From: Strix aluco
Lineage: Eukaryota; Chordata; Aves; Strigiformes; Strigidae
DNA length: 64,000 bases
Direction: 5' to 3'
Assembly: GCF_031877795.1 (NCBI RefSeq)
Contig: NC_133958.1
Location: forward strand, 2,356,001 to 2,420,000
Of the stretch, positions 13,442 through 26,664 are shown one piece after another (position 1 is the stretch's first letter; every line of letters starts with the position of its first letter). A model generated the notes under the pieces. The model was not told the DNA's origin. It saw only the letters and a list, made by a program, of their open reading frames with translations, and ran no database searches. A program made the position numbers and the translations under genes.

Positions 13442-15990
13442 GCGGCTCCCTGGCTCCATCAGCCGCTCACAAGGGTGCCATCATCCCCCTTCCCTCACTG
13501 GGATGCTGTGTTGCTCAGTCCATCCAGCATCATCACCCTGGTTTGTGATGTGCCAGCTTTCTTCCGTGCTGTTTTATCGTCTCTTGCTGTGCCGCTCGCT
13601 CGCCATCCTTGGGTGAGCCCGAGAGCAAAAGCTTTGGATTAGTTTCATGTGCTCCACCGTGGCTCGTGTCCGAGCACAAGGGAGGTTTGGCTGGCCTCCG
13701 CCTTGCTCGCTGCCTGTCCAACCCACCACGTGCCGGGCGGGTGGATAGGATGCAGGAATGGGGCAGAACTGGGATTTTCTCCTAAACCGTAAGTACAACA
13801 TTGGCAGGCGCTTCCCTGCTCTCTGCACGGCAGCAGGGATCTCCCAGGGCATCCCAGCCCACAGGAAAATGAACCAGTCTTGCACTTTCCTCTTCCCACC
13901 TTTAATTTCATTCTCCCTGTCACTCCCGGTTGAATATCCAGAGGGGTATTCAATTCAAAAATCCAGCAAAAAATGCTGTTTTCAACTTCAGGAGCCTGTA
14001 CATCCGTGGGGCACCACCAGCCACTTGGTGCTTCAACTCAGATCCAGGCATTTCTGCACAGTCTCAACTCATCTCCGGCACCCGCATCCCTCTGCACAAT
14101 GGTGTCCTGTTGCCACTCCACAACACAGCTCATCGAAACAGAGCTCTCGAAAAGGATTTCTGAACTGAGCCAGACTTTGGTTGCTGTTAATCAACCGTAT
14201 GTGCCAAAAGCAATCACTGTGATTTCCTAAAAGGCCCAAGGAGATGTCTCTTGGATAGATTTTGGAAGCCTGTGGAGGTCTGGAGAAGAAGAGACAGACT
14301 GTACTGAAATGTTTTTCACAACCTGGAAATGTCTAGAGCTGCACAGAAAGGGGCATGGTAGGATTTTGTCAGAAAAACAAAGTTTTGCCAGCATACAAGG
14401 TTTGAAGGGAAACAAGAATTTTGCAGACGTTCTTTACTCAGAGGAGGGTTGAAATGATTCACTTCCACTTTCTGGATTTTGTTTTAATCAGGGAAACCTT
14501 TTTTCATCCCCCTGTCTTTTGCATAAAACATTAAGTTGATGATGTGTACACGGATATATCTAATATATTAGCCCTGATATGATGGATAATTTTCCATACC
14601 AAGGGCTTCTTTGGTCAGTAAATGTACGAACATAGACTCAAAGGGGGAAAAAAAGTAAATAAAATGAAAGGTGGGCAAACTTACCTTGTTGGGAACAAAC
14701 TCACAAGTTTGGGGGCAATTTGGGGGCAGTTGTATCAACTGCTCCTTGCTGCTGGTCCAATCTCTCACCTTTGGGGTAGAAATCAGACTCCTAAAATGGA
14801 TTCACTGCAAGATAGAAACGCTGGAGAGATGCACGACAGATTTGCACAGGGTAAGGAAATTGCTCCTTCGTTTTAAAGCAGCTGAACACCAGACCCTGCT
14901 GAGCACACGGCAATGTCCGGAAGTAAAGCAGAGGTGACTTTTGGAGATATTCAACTCTTCAGCCTCCAGACTGGTTGTTGGAAGATCCAGTCATTAATAA
15001 ATCCCCAGCCATGGTGGTTCTTGGAGGTAAAAATACACATATTTAAGCAATGACTCCAGCAGAAATTAAATGAGTGGGCAAATAGATGAATCCAAGAGAA
15101 ACAAAATGGCTGCAAAACCAGATTGACAAGAATGATCATCTTCATTCTTACCTAAAATCCTGCCAAGTGCCATCAGTGAGGAGCAGCTCTTCCAGCCACT
15201 TCCACGCTCTTCCCGAGTGCTGTAACTACGTGACATTAAAAACTGCCACGTGCTTCACACACATGCTGGAATACGCTATTTTCTTCCTGCTTAAACTTCC
15301 ACTTCTCACCGTTCTTGTCGCCTTAAGACATATTCCCTTGCCATTGCCTCCCGCAGCCCTGCGGCGTGGAGAAGGGGGAACGGCACGAGCCTGCCTGGGG
15401 ATTTGGTTTTACAAAAAAGCACCAACCCCAGGCAGCAGCGATCGAAGGGATGGGCGATGCCAAGGGGTTTAACGCAAGGGTTGGACTAGGAAACTTTTCC
15501 CACCAACTCCACAGGAGCTGTGCTGCCAATACACGAGAAGGTGCTACAAACCAGAGCCAAATTCTGATTTACTCCCAGCTGCCAACCCAAATTCAAAATT
15601 AAAATGAAACCAAATATCTGGAAATGGTCTAGAGAGCCGAATAAGGCAAGCAGAGATCTGCTCCATACACCCCACGCACAAGAGTTTGTGTCAGGTTGGG
15701 AGCCTCCAGAAATCAGCGTTTAGGAAAAAAAAGAAAAAAAGCTATGTGTGTGTGTGTGTATATGTATATAACCATGCTGCCCTTTGTCCTCCATGTTTTG
15801 TGCCCCAAGGATGCTGTGATCATGAGATGTGCAGAGAAACGACAACTGTCTCCTCACAAGCAATGCTCAGCTTGAAACATGGGATAACCCCAAGGGCGTG
15901 CATGAAGACTTCAATTCAAGCTGACAGTTTACAGCCCAAAATGCTTCTTGTGCATCTTGTAAAAAACTCTCTCTTGAAATAAAGTGGGAA
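13442..15990 (+). other. TACR1: TACR1 3' UTR and candidate poly(A) signals
   Basis: Sequence after the TACR1 stop has no credible coding frame. AATAAA hexamers occur at 14658-14663 and 15978-15983. Mammalian TACR1 transcripts have a long 3' UTR, so either could be the cleavage signal, and the transcript end cannot be fixed from sequence alone. Confidence 0.5.
15741..15772. repeat. (TG)n/(TA)n microsatellite
   Basis: A TGTGTGTGTGTGTG run passes into TATATGTATATA. It is a simple dinucleotide repeat near the end of the TACR1 3' flank. Confidence 0.85.
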
Positions 15991-18304
15991 AAAAAATCCC
16001 ACCTGTTATAAATAGTGCCAACGATCGCAGCGGAGCCTGCCTGGGATGCCCAGGCTGATGGGAACGTGTCAAGGGATCATTCAACAGATGGAGACCAATG
16101 CAGGAAAACCAAAATGTTCTGTGTAAACGGGTGCCACGCACCCAAACCCGGGTTTTCCTTTCTCCCCTCCAAGTGCCAAACTATTTTATCGGTGGAGGCA
16201 GGAGTAGGGACGAGGCTCTTTTCACATTTAGGATCTAGGCCAACCCGCAAGATGGGATGTTGGGGTCAGGTCCGTGTCCACGCACATGACACGCATCGGG
16301 CAACATTAGCTGGTTTCACCAACCCTGGGGGGCTCTGTGCATGCAAAAGCCACAGAGAAGTCTTCTTTTGAAGACTGAAAAGCCTAAAACAAGACACCCC
16401 CCCGCCCAGGCTTGGGGGTGGGACATCTAACCCAATGGCGAGCCCAGTCTCTGCACTATTTCCAGCTCTCCTTTCACACAGGTCAGCTGGAATACAGAGG
16501 CTTTCTCTGGTTTATTAAGCCTGTTTCCCTGGTTTGCTTGCAGATCTCTGATTAGAAATTCAATTGCAAAGCGAGACAGTTTCTTTGTCTCTTTCCTGGC
16601 TCTCTGAAATGCAAAATAATAGCATCTGGAGAGAATCACTCAGCAGGTCTGCACACATCCCTTTGCCATCTCCTCTTTGGAGGCACACAGATAACTCCCA
16701 CCATCATTAAGGGGAGCTTCCTAAGCCCAATTACAATGCACTCCAAGCCAAAACCATTGCAGAAGGGAGCTCTGAAACCCAAATCCAAGCCTGAAGCCAT
16801 CTCCTTACCCCCAAGGGAATGATTATAAGCTCAGGTTTGCTTCCTGGCACTCAGAAATTGCTCTTCCCACCTAGCTCCCAGCAGGAGCATGGAGCAGCAA
16901 ATCCTCATCTCCATACATACCTCGAGTCTGCTCAATTGCTCCAAAATACAACATTTACACACAGTTTCATGTGTAACCATTTATCTCCCACCAGCTCAAA
17001 ACAAAAAAATAGCAAAAGCCAAGCAAGAGCCTGCTTGCTAAAAAAAAATTAGCAGCTTTGCAAACGTGGAAGTCAAAGCAAAGCAGCTGGTACCAATCCC
17101 CATTGTCTGCAGTGCTTGTAAGGGGATTGTCGGTAGTCACGCAAAAGGCTGCCCGCCCACCACTTATCTTTATTATTATTTTTATTTCGCTGTCCCCTGA
17201 GGGATGCAGTCACTGCTTGGCCCAGCTGAACACACCCCACATCTGCCAACGGGTAGTGACCTGGGATGGAAGCAGAGTATCCGCTCTCTGCTGCGTATTT
17301 CCGCAGGGCTGATGGGTTGGGGTTTTTTTTCAGCTTGCTGTGTCCTAGCCAGAGCCCTCCTGTGAGATCACACAACCGAAGTGCCCAGCCCAAAAGCTCC
17401 TAGCTTTTGCTTACCATTAAAATTATAATAATAATTTTAAAAAAAACACCTCTCAGGCTTCAGGAATCTGTTACTAATCTACTGAACACACCATCTTGCC
17501 CAAAAAAACCTGTCTTCAGCTGAATAATTAATACAGCAGTTATAATGCAAAGTTGAACAGGCAAATAGCCCCTTTTCCTGTGGTATATCCACCCAAAATA
17601 CCATCTCTGCCAGAAGCTAAATCACACTTATCAGTTAAACTCAGCGGTCGTGGCACTGCGGAGAAGGGACAGTGAGTCCCAAGAGCAGCTGAGGATGAGC
17701 GATGACTCTCGGGTGTCTCTGCCCTTAAACTTTCCATCCCAGACAAAAAGGCACCTGATTTTGTGCAATACGATACAGTCGGGGCCAGGAGGGGAGTGAG
17801 GGGACGAGACGGGCTCCGATGTGCATCTGGGGTTTGGTATTTGGTGTGTGGGGCAGCTCATAGGAGCTTTGCGTGAAGTTCTTCCCATAGTAGCATCTCT
17901 ACAGAGAAAAAAGTCCAACCCTCCTCCCCAAAATGGTCTCTCTCTGATCGTCGGGTTTGTCCAAATGGATTTTCATAAATAAATGTTTCTTTTGAGAGAT
18001 CATGTTGCAACCCATTAATGAGCTCGCAATGATGAGAGATGGCAACTGGTGGCTTGGTGGGAGCGGGAGGAGAAGCAGTAAAACATGGCAAAGCCAAAAC
18101 CAGGTGAAAAGAGGGGTGAAAGGCAGCCAGTGGGTTTGGGGGAACCTTTGGTGCGAGGGGTATGCTTTGAAATTTCAAAATTACAGCAAGAAAAACCATA
18201 ACCCTCAAAACTCAGCCCTCCACAAAGCCAGGACCAGCCGCACATCACCGATCCCAAAGCAGGGGAAAGGCTGGAATCCCTCCTCCAACACGGACAGGAC
18301 TTAC

Positions 18305-18560
18305 CGGCCGCTCGCTTTTCTGCGCGGGGCTGAAGCAGAGGCGTGAGGCGAGGACCGCGCACCGGCGCCAGCATCTCCACCTCTTCAGCTGGCTGCGAGG
18401 CAGAGCGATCCCCGTGACGAAGCAGCTAACGCGCTTGGCTCCGCTTTCTGGTCTGGACTTGCCAAACCCCACCGCTCCGCTGGGGCAGGCATTGGGGCGA
18501 CACAATCCTGGGTTTGGCGACCCTGACGGGAGAGAAAGTGTCAATGTAAGGAGCAACCAG
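18305..18560 (-). other. Candidate CpG-rich first exon of an unknown minus-strand transcript
   Basis: This local GC- and CpG-rich patch sits in otherwise AT-rich DNA. On the minus strand it ends in a near-consensus splice donor (GCCG followed by GTAAGT; donor bases 18304-18299). An ATG at 18374 opens a frame reading MLAPVRGPRLTPLLQPRAEK that stays open to the donor. The Arg-rich, acid-poor character resembles a mitochondrial presequence. No following exon could be identified toward lower coordinates, so a lncRNA first exon is equally possible. Confidence 0.3.
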
Positions 18561-20923
18561 CCATGCTTCACCTCCCAGAGCCCCCAACCCAGCCAGCCCT
18601 TGCAATCAGCTCCAGCCAGCTATAATTTGCAGTTTTTAATTAGAGGAGCATTGCCAAGGCACAGCTGATTGGCACTGCTTGCCAAAGGCCCCGTCCCATG
18701 TGCCTATTAAGCTCTTGTTATTTATTTTCATAGGTTACTTTATCATGCAAGAGGGAGAGAAGGAATAAACAATGTCATGCACGGCTGCTGTGCCGTGCTT
18801 CGTGCAGGCATCTGCTTCCAGCCAAGCTTCCCCGCAGCGGGAACCCGAGAGCAGATCCCACGTTACAGCAGGATTCAGCACGTCAGATCCAAATGAGGAG
18901 TCATTTTATTTACCAGCATCAATACATCACCTTTCCCTTTATACCTGTTCCTCACTGCACCTGCACACACACGCTAGATAAAAGCAATGAGAATGTGCTT
19001 ATTGGTTATAAAAAATGTTCACCAGCCACAGCAATCTGCTGCAGAAACGGTCCGGGGCAATCCAAATTCCTCGTGCCTCAGTTCATCCCGGTTTGCGCAT
19101 TTCCTCCATCTGCCATCCGATGTGAAAACCCCCGAAATCAAGAGCTACCTGGTGCGTTTGGGTCAGGGCTGAGGCTTTGGGGAGGTTGTTTTAAGGTGGT
19201 TGTTTTACAAAGGAGGGGAGGGATGGAGAAAGGTTATTCTCTGCGTTTACAGCCCGGTGAACGACTGCAGAGCTCTTCTCCATCAGCATCCTCCTTCCCC
19301 ACCAGACACGTTTGCAGCGTTGGCTCTGTGCCTGCAAAAGCCACCGGTGTCACTCGCAGGGCGAAAGGGGGATCTGCAGCGGGTCAAGCCACGCCACACC
19401 GGGTGAAAGCAGGAGCACGCTCAAGGTGACACCTAAAGAGCAAAGGCCTCGTTGTCACCTGCGTCGTCGTGTCTTTTTATAGCCGCTCTCAGCCGTCGTG
19501 GCAAGTTTTGCAGACTTCAGTGAACCCATCAATCTGATTATCCGCTGTGGCAGAGACACAAGTTCAACTTAATTAACATTTATGGATTCCACAGTGTTTT
19601 GCATAAATGTTTGCTTAATACACAAGTCAAAAATATCCCCAGAAAATGAAAATTAAAGATAGTTAATTGCTTGCAGCTATGCACCAGTGTGTAAACTGGG
19701 GTTTCCATAGCACCAAATGGTCTGTTAGATCGTCATGACAAAGTTAGAGCTTAAAAGAAACAACTTGAGTTTAAAACCTACGGAAGAAAATAGATTCTTC
19801 ATTCAACTTCACAAGCTCCCCACTTCAATTTCTGGGCGGATTGCAGCAAATTTTGGTTTCCCCACCACAAACAGGGCTACTTGGTGGAGAATTACAGACA
19901 CCGCTTCACCGTGGCCTGGTTGTTTAGACAAGTAATTACTTTTTATTACTGAACTAAACGAATCAAGCAGTAGCTAATGAAAGATTTGAGAACCTGCAGT
20001 GGCAATTCAAAAGTCAACCCCATCCGGTTGCAAGCGTGAAATGGGGATTAACTGCAGTTTTCATATTCTTGGTGCCAAGTAACCATGTCAAAAGGATTTT
20101 CCTTGGCATCAGCAAGATGCAAATACCTGAGACGCTCCTCAGGAAAGGGAGTGGGTGAGTGCCGATTGCTTAAACAGGATGCTCAAGTGTGGTGACAACT
20201 GTAACAGGCTTGATTAAAAGTCAAGTATTATTAATTTGAGCAATCTGATGCACAGGGAAGTGTGCTGCAGAACGGTCTAGGAAATTCTGGTGTGACAAGA
20301 TCAGGGCTGTGTCCTAGAAGACATCCCAGAACAGCAATCCCAACCAGGACGAGCTTCCTGTGGGCCATGCCACAACTAACACACCCACTCTCACTCTGAT
20401 CCTGCTTCCCCCCTTCCCTTTTCCTCTAAGGAAGTTGTAAATCAGGCAATTATAAGCCTCCCAACAAAAAATATGCTGGTTGCAGAAGACCAAGGTGCCA
20501 AGAAGAAATACAAGCCCTTCCTGAAGCCGCAGTCATTCTGAGTAGCAGCATTTCAGGCTGAGAAGAGCATTACCATGCAGAGCACCTCCAAAAACATTAT
20601 TCCTGTTATTGCAAAGCAGATTGTGCTGTCCAGGTTGATTAAAAAGGTTTCAGGGAGGTAACGAGACCAATTTTCAACGGAGGCGAAAGGAGACAGAGGG
20701 AAAAGGAGGGTTGTTCTGAACCACTCTGCTTTCTGCAGAGGCACGCAGCCATATCACAACAGCAGATAATATCTGTATTGAGGGATGCGTAGCTGATTAT
20801 TACAAGCTGTTCACCATCCAAAAGCTACTCTGATGCATGGCATAATCAAACGGCTGCAAATTTGCATTTAAATTGAGGAATTTAGGAATCCATAACCCAA
20901 AGAGGAGCCGGCCTCCTTGGGCG

Positions 20924-20957
20924 ACTCTTCTGGTATCTCGACTCTTCTGGTATCTCG
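20924..20957. repeat. 17-bp perfect tandem duplication
   Basis: The unit ACTCTTCTGGTATCTCG occurs twice in direct succession at 20924-20940 and 20941-20957. It is an isolated small duplication with no gene context. Confidence 0.95.
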
Positions 20958-21152
20958 TAGCCTTCACAGAAAAAGACAAAAAAGGTGTGTGATTTCAAAC
21001 CACCCCCCAAAGCCTGTCCTGAAAGATGGGATCCTCCATTAGCAGAGCCCCTATTAGATGGGTTTAAGATTTTTGTCTCGCAGCACTGAAGTTGTCAGCG
21101 TTACCACCTCTCCCCCCAAACCCGCTCCCGCAGCGTTTGACACCCGGAGAGC

Positions 21153-21880
21153 TGTCACGACCCAGACTGGAAGCCCAGAGAATCGCAATGGTTCTGTGAT
21201 CCCCTCGGGTTAAATTATGGTGAAACAACACCAAACGACCGGTTAAAATGTTTTACTTGCAGTAGAGAACAATTCAAACTTGGAAAAGGATAATAAGTAA
21301 TGTGGTCTCTTATAAATCTGTAAGAAAAGAAAGGGAAGAAAAAGAGAGAAAGAGAGTTGAAGAAATCCAGATCACCACCCCTGGATCCAGTGTTGTCTCA
21401 GGTCCGTTAATCTTGGGTGGTGGGTGCACACACATCAAAGTTTCTGTCCCCTTTTAAGTTCATTTTATCAGCTGATTAGCATACTAGAGGAGGAGGGGCA
21501 GGGATTCCACAAACTCATTTCCATGGGAGATGAGGAAAAAGGTGGAGCGTGGGTTCCAGTTGAGTGGTGGTCCTTGCCCAGCTGTTTTTCCCTCTGTTCC
21601 CAGAGATCTTATCAGTCATCCCAGAAATGATCACCTCTTATCAGTTCTTGTTACCACCTCAACGGTGAAGGTGGGAAGTCATTAGCAAGGCAAGCATGGT
21701 GTCTGGCTTGCACAACAGAGCCACAAAGTGTTGGGCTTAAACAATAGAGCCAGTACTTGTGCTTGAGGGGAAACACTTTGGGTGACATTTGTTAGACGAA
21801 TCCAAAGGCCACAGCTTGTCCTTGAGGTTTTCTGTGTCGATGAATGTTTGAGGTATTTCTTCCTTCAGTTCCTTACAACA
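21153..21880 (+). mobile_element. Probable solo LTR of an avian endogenous retrovirus
   Basis: The 728-bp block starts TGTCACGACCCAG and ends CCTTACAACA, so it has TG...CA termini. It carries a TATA-like TTATAAAT near 21310 and a purine-rich tract after it. The opening part, with GGTTCTGTGATCCCCTCGGG and TTAAATTATGG, resembles what I remember of bird ERV LTRs. No retroviral coding region flanks it, so if real it is a solo LTR. No clean target-site duplication was seen (AGAGC before, GCTGT after), so the ends are approximate. Confidence 0.45.
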
Positions 21881-24800
21881 GCTGTGGCAGACACTACCCA
21901 CACTGGGATTTGATCAGCAGTACAAAATAAAAAAAAACAAAAACAGCCACAAAACTGGTGGCAGAGGCACACTGGGCACATCTTCAGGGACTTCTGAGCC
22001 ACTCGGCATGTCCAAGGGATGGAGCACAGCAGGGAACGGAGACAACATCCTCCAGAGCAGCTCTGGTCTGAGATGCTCTCTCAAGATCTGTCAGCAAAAT
22101 CCTCCCCGAGGACTTCACCCAGGCGCTGGGCAAGCAGAGAAGCGTGGTGAAGCAAGTTGTCCTGCTCTGCAAACTGTCCTTTTCTCCCCACGCAGGGCAC
22201 CCACAAAGGTGTCGGCACCTCTGAAAACACCGGCCTGCTCGGCAGCCTGTGCAAGGACTCGGGGTCCCACCGATTTCCCCCGGGGTGGGGGGAATTCCTG
22301 AGTTTGCCCTCGTGGATTCAGGTCGCGCGTGTACACCAGACCCACCCTCCTCTCTGCCATGCAGAGCTGCGGGAGCTCGGCTCTGCTGTAAGCTCCTCAT
22401 TCACAAGCACCAACCTTCTCTGAAATGATCATTTCAAACTACTAAGAGTCCTAAATTACAAAATAAATTCAACCGAATTAACAAGCCACCGACCCAGCCA
22501 GTCCATTTAGCATCTCCGCAGCAGGTTCCTGCAGTCAGAAATGATTGCTGGTGTAATTCTCGGGGGGCTGGAGGCTGGCAGTTGCATCCGGCCCAGCCTG
22601 TCCATTTTTCTTCCCTTCGCTTGTAAGGGAAATTTGCCAAAACCAACGCGAGACGTTGCGTGGGCACAGCCAGACCAAAGCTGGGGAGAGGCACAGCCTC
22701 ATCTCGCTGCTGCCGGCCCCAACAGCTCGAGAGGATTTACAGCTCATCACATCCCTCATCTACTTTCGACCCTGCAATCTTATCTTGATTGCTCCGTCGG
22801 GACCTTGAGGACTTTTTCTCAGCTGGAAGAGCGAGCCCACACTGTGCCCGTGCTACCAATGATTTATGAATCGCTGCACTTGAGGACTTCATTTTATATT
22901 TGAGTCTGCAGCCATTTCCGGGTCTGTGAAATCCTGGATTTTATAGTACAAGTGCTTTACCTGGCGATAAAACACAAGAAATGAGAGCCCAGAAGGGTCA
23001 GATCATCACTGCTCATTGCAGACGAGCCAGGCGCCTGCAAAGGGAGAAGTCAGTGGGGCCACCCTGAGCTCTGAGACCCTGTGGGATGGTCCTTTGCCCG
23101 CTGGCCTCCTCCGGAGCCTCCCCACGCAGAGCCACACTCTCTAAAGGGAAAAAAAAAAAAAAAATCCAAGCTGTGCTAGCTGTGTTACAGCCTTTGCAGA
23201 CATAGCGCAGAGCCAGGGCGCAGGAAGCTGCTCGGGAACGGGCCTTCCTAATAAGACCTTAGAGAAATCAAACCATTTACCTCTTCCGAGGCTTCAACCT
23301 CTTCTTTGTGCCCCGAGGTACCAGCACAACCAGAAGTAGCTCTGCAGCAATAACAAGCAAGGCTGAAAGCAGACAGCGTGCTCTGGAAGGGAAAATCAGA
23401 CAGAGAGGCTGACCCTAGGGTGTCTGTCTGCAAAAAGGAGCTGCACTGAAAACCAAAACCAAGCCCCTTCCTAGTCAGCAGCTGAGCAGGTATTAAAACG
23501 CCTTTTATTACTGAGAGGAGCTACAGTTGTTTGCATAAGAATAGGACCAGTGGGTTAATAAATGCTCCTGTAGTGTCTGCTCCAGCACACAGAAATTACC
23601 AGATAATCTTTAATTTACAGGTCATTTATAGAGGGGTGCACCACTTCCACAAGAGGAGGCCCCGCTTGTGCAGCACCAACAGTCTCAGCCACCGCAGCAG
23701 GGTCCCGGACGCTTGGGGATGCGGGTGCAGGCTGAAGTGTCCCAGACCCACATGGAAGCCAAACCTCCAGCTGCCCCCCATGAGGCGAGCCCAGGTCTGA
23801 TGCTCGCGGGGGGCAGAGGTCCCCGTAACCCCAGAAGGCTGCAAGTTCCTCACTCCCTGTCTCTATTCTTAGCCTTGCAGCCGGGGCAGATCCCCGTTGC
23901 TACGCTACCCGTGTTGTGGGTCCGGAGCAGTCTGCGTTGCTGCCTGGTGGGTGGACAGCCGGCTTTCCCTCCTAAGTCATTCTTCCCAACTACCAAAGCA
24001 AACCTTAAACGAGCCCCCAGCATTCCCTCCAAGCGCAGGAAAATCCCAGCACACCTTCATCTACTTGGGGATTTTCGGGAACACAGCCCCCAGCAAGCAC
24101 CTTCCAGCAGGTCTGAGCTGTAAATCAAGTTTCCCAAAGTCCTGCCAGTGATTTATTAGTTGGGGAGCTAATTGAAGGGCGAGCAGCCATTTGTAAAAGT
24201 TCCTGTCACCAAATGATACATTCTCTTAATTTCCAGTTAAATACAGAGCATGAATATTTCTGTCCTCACCAGCATCACTAATGGCTGGGAATAAGCAAAT
24301 GCTCCACACGTTGCTATTGCCGCGGCAGGAGTAATTTATTTGGATATTAAAAACCTTCATAGTTCCTCCAGCCTCTTTCATTTTGGATGTATAGCTGGAG
24401 ATATTGATTTGTTTACAACAGCCATTAAAAGCTTTGTTATGAGGCTTTTGCTTATAGGAAGACACATCACAAAGCGTAACCTAGGTTTTACAGCCTCTCC
24501 GTTTTAGTCTGGCCTAACTGGAGCAGCTGAGGGAAAGGGCCAGACACCTTTGCTCAGACCCTCTTATTTGGGGACAAAAAAAATCCCTGCAGGGTTTTTG
24601 CCCCCTCCACAAGTCACTTTGTCCCTTGTGGCTTTTAGAAGTGTCCTGGACCTCCAGGCTTACGAGTAGACACCAGTCTCCACAGGTTTAGTCTTTTGCT
24701 ATTTTTAGGGTGGCTGGAGTCAGCACAGAAACTAGCTGGTGGCACAGCGATTCCCTGTCGTGCAGTGGGGGGGACTGCTGCCAGGGTTGGCTCAGCAGGG

Positions 24801-26219
24801 AGCACAGCATCCTTCCCGATTGCTGCTCCTGAGGAATGCAGTCGAGTTCAAACCACATCTATTCCTCCTGCCCCATCCAGTGGTTCAGACTGGAAGAACA
24901 ATTTGCAGTTGGGAAAAACCTCAGACAGCAAACTGCAACGTCACAGCCCCCGGTACATAAATCCACCAAGACAGATTGGGGCAGCTGCTGCTTCGCCCTG
25001 CGCGGAGGGATGACGCTGGGAATACTGGCCTGGCAGGGCTGGAAAAGCTTCTCCTCTGGGTGGTGGCACTGGAGAAAAGATGCTCTTCCCATCAGCTATG
25101 GGGTCACGATGATGAGACAGGCACAGGTCTGGGCCATCTAACTTTCTGCTAATGCTTCTGCAGCACAGGACACGCTACACAAAAAAACCACAAAGCTTTA
25201 TTTCCTCCATCATGCAGTCTTGCCTCAGGCTCCCAGTTCTGCCCTCAGTCCAGACTGCTCTGTCTTAAAGCAAGGAGTGCGTCTCCTCTGCCCGCAGCCC
25301 GGGCACTGCACTGGAATCAGGCGCCCCAGGCCACAGCTCTGCTGGGAAAAGGAAATTTGAGGACCAACAGCTTTTCCCACCAAACTTTCCCTGCTAGTAA
25401 GCACAGGGAAACTGAACCAATACAGATAACCTGGCCTCATGCACTGAGAGCTGCGGAAACAGGTGAAAAGCTGAGGAGATATGGGGGAGCCTTGCTGTCC
25501 TCACAGCGTCCTGCACACAAACGCAGGCTGCCTTGGGTCAGACCAAGAGCAGAAGGGATGGGCTTTAGGAAGCACTATTAGCTCCTCATTTACCAGTTTC
25601 TCTACCTCCAGCACTGCAGCAAAAGCGGGAGCTGTGACCTGCTCCTGCTCTCACTGAGCATCACCCTTCCTGGGCCAGGCCGGGCAGAGGATGCTGTGCT
25701 GGGCAGGACGGAGGGCTCCAGAGCTGATGCCAAGGGGATGCCCCGAGCCATTTGCTAAACCCCACCACACAGGTCTGATATCTGAGCTGCTGGGTGCTGC
25801 CCTGCCTGAGACTGTAAAGCCCAGAGACCCCCAGCCAATGTACCCCAAAACCCACAGAGTGCTGGAGAAGCGAGGGCTTTGGGGCCCACTGAGAGCTTAC
25901 AGGACACACTAAAATCCACCCGGGGGGCCACGGGGTGCACAGAAACAAACACAGAGGGGACTGGGGAACACTGAACAGTGCACAGAGCAGTTCGGGGACC
26001 ACCAGAAGGCACCTGGAGTGCTCTGGGGGGTCTGCAGAGCGAACTGAAGGATGAGGCAGATGGCCCTGAGGGCACTTCCACACAGACAGGGGCTGCTGGG
26101 AACAACGAGAAGCGAACGGAGTGGTGGTGAGGGGGGAACATGGAGGCGCCAACGATCATGGGGACCCCTGAAAGGCAGACGGCGGCTGAGGGGGGGGCGG
26201 TCAGTACCTAAGCAGGTTG

Positions 26220-26664
26220 GCTCTGGCGGCTCTTCCTCCTCCGAGGCGGACTTTTCCCGCGGCCGACCGGCCGAGAGGGGCCCTGGCACGGCAGCCGGCA
26301 CCCCTCAGGGCGCAACCGTGGGCCAGCAAGGCGGGAAAGCAGGTAGCCCACAAGCGACCAGGCCCTGACAGAAGCCCTGAGAATCGCGACCTCCCCCTCC
26401 GCCGCGCGCCGGCACACTGAGGGAGGGGAGGGGAGGGGCCGGGCCTGGCCCCGCCCCGCCGCGGCCGTTGCGCCCTGCGCGTGCGCGCTGCCGGCGCGCG
26501 CGGCGATTCAAACCCGCCGGGGGGCGGGGCGAAGCGTCGAGCTTTTCGATTGGTCACCGAGCCGCCTGAGCCGCTCGCTGATTGGTTCGGAGGTGAGGGA
26601 GTGGGCGGGGCGGAGGGAGCGGCGCGGCTGAGGCGGCGAGGCCCGGCCCGGCCCCGCTCCGAGG
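26220..26664 (+). promoter_or_regulatory. NCAPH: NCAPH CpG-island promoter with paired CCAAT boxes
   Basis: This GC- and CpG-dense sequence precedes the NCAPH start codon. Two inverted CCAAT boxes (ATTGG) lie at 26549-26553 and 26581-26585, 32 bp apart, the spacing typical of NF-Y pairs in G2/M genes. A TTCAAA (reverse of the CHR consensus TTTGAA) sits at 26507-26512. Condensin genes are known cell-cycle genes, so this fits periodic expression. There is no obvious TATA box. The island continues through exon 1 to about 26890. Confidence 0.7.

Larger units (their letters stand above)
15991..26199. other. Gene-poor interval between TACR1 and NCAPH
   Basis: About 10 kb with no ORF that I recognise as a protein. 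All frames are short, and no CR1 copy stands out. It contains a possible CpG-rich minus-strand first exon (18305-18560), a 17-bp tandem duplication (20924-20957) and an LTR-like block (21153-21880), annotated separately. The rest shows nothing identifiable by eye. Confidence 0.6.

Noticed and set aside
16427-16639. Minus-strand frame reading ARKETKKLSRFAIEFLIRDL after a possible acceptor, as exon 2 of the 18305 transcript
   Set aside because: The acceptor is plausible, but there is no family match, no matching downstream exon and no phase evidence.
15991-26199. CRISPR, operon or phage-like features
   Set aside because: The window is vertebrate DNA with split genes; the tandem repeats lack regular spacers and are minisatellites or transposon copies.
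26201-26301. Minus-strand frame reading PAAVPGPLSAGRPREKSASE upstream of NCAPH as a divergent gene
   Set aside because: It begins at GTG with an in-frame stop just upstream and no ATG. It may be part of a non-coding divergent transcript, but no coding claim is justified.
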